From: Sphingomonas sp. BK580
GTDB taxonomy: Bacteria; Pseudomonadota; Alphaproteobacteria; Sphingomonadales; Sphingomonadaceae
Assembly (NCBI RefSeq): GCF_014194975.1
Contig: NZ_JACIAY010000008.1
Location: 1 to 64,000, forward strand
Direction of reading: 5' to 3'
Length of the DNA: 64,000 bases
Part shown: positions 59,747 to 64,000 of the stretch, in pieces
How positions within the stretch are numbered: the stretch's first letter is position 1
Layout: every line of letters begins with the position of its first letter
Notes under the pieces: generated by a model
The model's input: the letters and a program-made list of their open reading frames with translations, nothing else
Told to the model about the DNA's origin: nothing
Database searches by the model: none
Made by a program: the position numbers and the translations under genes

Positions 59747-59771
59747 AACGCGGAATCTGCTCGAGCGTTCC
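59747..59771 (-). promoter_or_regulatory. EcfG-type promoter of the miniprotein gene
   Basis: On the minus strand GGAAC (59771-59767), exactly 16 nt, then CGTT (59750-59747): a perfect match to the alphaproteobacterial general-stress consensus GGAAC-N16/17-CGTT. It would give a leader of about 45 nt before the ATG at 59693. Confidence 0.7.
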
Positions 59772-59824
59772 GAACCTAACCGGCGGATGCGCGGCAGTAA
59801 AGACGATACAGAGAGGAGTCTGAC

Positions 59825-61084
59825 GTGGACGAACGCAGAGGTCAGCCGCTGGCGCGCGACGCGATGGCCTATGTTCTGGCCGGCGGCCGTGGCAGCCGGC
59901 TCAAGGAACTTACCGATACGCGAGCGAAACCAGCCGTCTATTTCGGCGGCAAGAGCCGGATCATCGATTTCGCGCTCTCCAACGCGATCAATTCGGGTAT
60001 CCGGCGGATCGGTGTTGCAACGCAATACAAGGCGCACTCGCTGATCCGCCACCTGCAGCGCGGCTGGAACTTCCTGCGCCCCGAGCGCAACGAGAGCTTC
60101 GACATCCTGCCCGCCTCGCAGCGCATCAGCGAGTTCCAATGGTATGAGGGCACCGCCGACGCGGTCTACCAGAACATCGACATCATCCAGGACATCGCGC
60201 CCGAGTTCATGGTGATCCTGGCGGGCGATCACATCTACAAGATGGACTATGAGATCATGCTGCGGCAGCACTGCGACAGCGGTGCCGACGTGACCGTGGC
60301 GTGCCTCGAGGTGCCGCGGCATGAGGCCAGCGCGTTCGGCGTGATGCACGTCGACGAGCAGGATCGTATCATCGACTTCGTCGAGAAGCCGGCCGACCCG
60401 CCCTCGATCCCCGGCCAGCCCGACCTGGCGCTCGCCAGCCTGGGCATCTACGTCTTCCACACGCGGCTGCTGATCGACCAGCTGCGCCGCGACGCCGCGA
60501 CGGAAGGGTCGGCGCGCGACTTCGGCAAGGACATCATCCCGTACCTGGTGAAGAACGGGAACGCCTACGCGCACCGCTTCTCGGCCAGCTGCGTCCGCTC
60601 GCCCGAGGAGCCCGCCGCCTATTGGCGCGACGTCGGTACGGTGGACGCCTATTGGGAAGCGAGCATCGACCTCACCGACGTGGTGCCGCAGCTCGACCTG
60701 TACGATCGCGAGTGGCCGCTGTGGACGTACTCGGAGCTCACCCCGCCCGCCAAGTTCGTCCACGACATCGAGGGCCGGCGCGGCCAGGCGGTGTCGAGCC
60801 TGATCGCGGGCGACACGATCATCTCGGGCTCGAACGTGCATCGCAGCCTGGTGTCGACCGGGGTGCGCGCGCACAGCTTCTCGTCGCTCGACGAGGCGGT
60901 GGTGCTGCCCTACTGCCACATCGGCCGAGGTGCGAGGCTCAGCAAGGTCGTGCTCGACCGCGGCGTGATCATCCCCGACGGGCTGATCGTCGGCGAGGAC
61001 CCAGAGGCGGACGCGCAGCGCTTCCGCCGCACCGACAAGGGCGTCTGCCTGATCACCCAGCCGATGATCGATCGCCTCGGCTGA
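59825..61084 (+). CDS. glgC: Glucose-1-phosphate adenylyltransferase
   Basis: A 419-residue enzyme. [39 protein letters not shown] is the nucleotide-binding and allosteric front, with [25 protein letters not shown] and FVEKPADPP; the C-terminus is the left-handed beta-helix. It makes ADP-glucose, the committed step of glycogen synthesis. The start is GTG at 59825 with AGGAG upstream. glgA follows 1 nt after its stop. The 131-bp region before it carries the divergent stress promoter and presumably the glgC promoter. Confidence 0.97.
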   Translation: MDERRGQPLARDAMAYVLAGGRGSRLKELTDTRAKPAVYFGGKSRIIDFALSNAINSGIRRIGVATQYKAHSLIRHLQRGWNFLRPERNESFDILPASQRISEFQWYEGTADAVYQNIDIIQDIAPEFMVILAGDHIYKMDYEIMLRQHCDSGADVTVACLEVPRHEASAFGVMHVDEQDRIIDFVEKPADPPSIPGQPDLALASLGIYVFHTRLLIDQLRRDAATEGSARDFGKDIIPYLVKNGNAYAHRFSASCVRSPEEPAAYWRDVGTVDAYWEASIDLTDVVPQLDLYDREWPLWTYSELTPPAKFVHDIEGRRGQAVSSLIAGDTIISGSNVHRSLVSTGVRAHSFSSLDEAVVLPYCHIGRGARLSKVVLDRGVIIPDGLIVGEDPEADAQRFRRTDKGVCLITQPMIDRLG

Positions 61085-61085
61085 G

Positions 61086-64000
<2,915 letters not shown>

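Noticed and set aside
59563..59823. An 86-codon + strand frame between glgB and glgC
   Set aside because: It lacks a ribosome site and protein-like composition, and the antisense 39-codon frame has a far better start, membrane helix and promoter.

Overview
The window looks like a chromosomal segment of a sphingomonad (Alphaproteobacteria, probably Sphingomonas or a close relative). This rests on very high G+C, TonB-dependent receptors, Tat-exported glucose-fructose-oxidoreductase-like enzymes, a SUF operon led by an Rrf2 regulator, GGAAC-type (EcfG-like) stress promoters, and many short palindromic repeats of the GTCATCC...GGATGAC kind in the gaps between genes. The genus is inferred from gene content and recalled protein similarity; no search was run. 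I saw no rRNA, tRNA, CRISPR array, prophage or classical IS element.

Layout. 1-9 kb: a small DUF6496 protein; a divergent HxlR regulator/NAD(P)-binding reductase pair sharing an operator-like palindrome; a Tat-exported sugar oxidoreductase plus lactonase pair; a TonB receptor; a second Tat-exported Gfo/Idh/MocA protein; a Fis-type DNA-binding protein. 9-19 kb: cstA with its small ybdD-like partner, another TonB receptor, a DUF805 membrane protein, sppA with a GNAT acetyltransferase, and a MATE exporter. 19-21 kb: groES-groEL behind a CIRCE operator, closed by a hairpin terminator. 21-33 kb: LD-carboxypeptidase and a Mur ligase (probable murein recycling), a divergent sulfotransferase/TauD-type dioxygenase pair, arylamine N-acetyltransferase, a medium-chain dehydrogenase, DUF2721, a small secreted protein with a TorF-like porin, a LysR regulator and a second MATE exporter. 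33-46 kb: S9 peptidase, SSS symporter, cation/proton antiporter, a lipoprotein, GH84 hexosaminidase, mscS with topoisomerase IB, a PfpI-type deglycase, pyrD.

46-54 kb holds the SUF iron-sulfur operon: Rrf2 regulator, sufB, a DUF559 nuclease ORF, sufC, sufD, sufS, sufT-like, sufA. Palindromic repeats have entered three of its junctions. The DUF559 ORF between sufB and sufC is framed by inverted copies of a repeat that elsewhere in the window occurs as roughly 100-bp elements with no gene. 54-64 kb is a YihY membrane protein and the glycogen cluster glgP-glgB-glgC-glgA-pgm (pgm runs off the window). A 39-residue membrane protein on the opposite strand, with a good EcfG-like promoter, splits this cluster after glgB. 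glgA itself carries an in-frame palindromic repeat.

The most unusual features are the DUF559/repeat element inside the SUF operon, the repeat translated inside GlgA, the stress-promoter-driven miniprotein in the glycogen cluster, and an unassigned terminator-ended stretch between pyrD and the SUF regulator.
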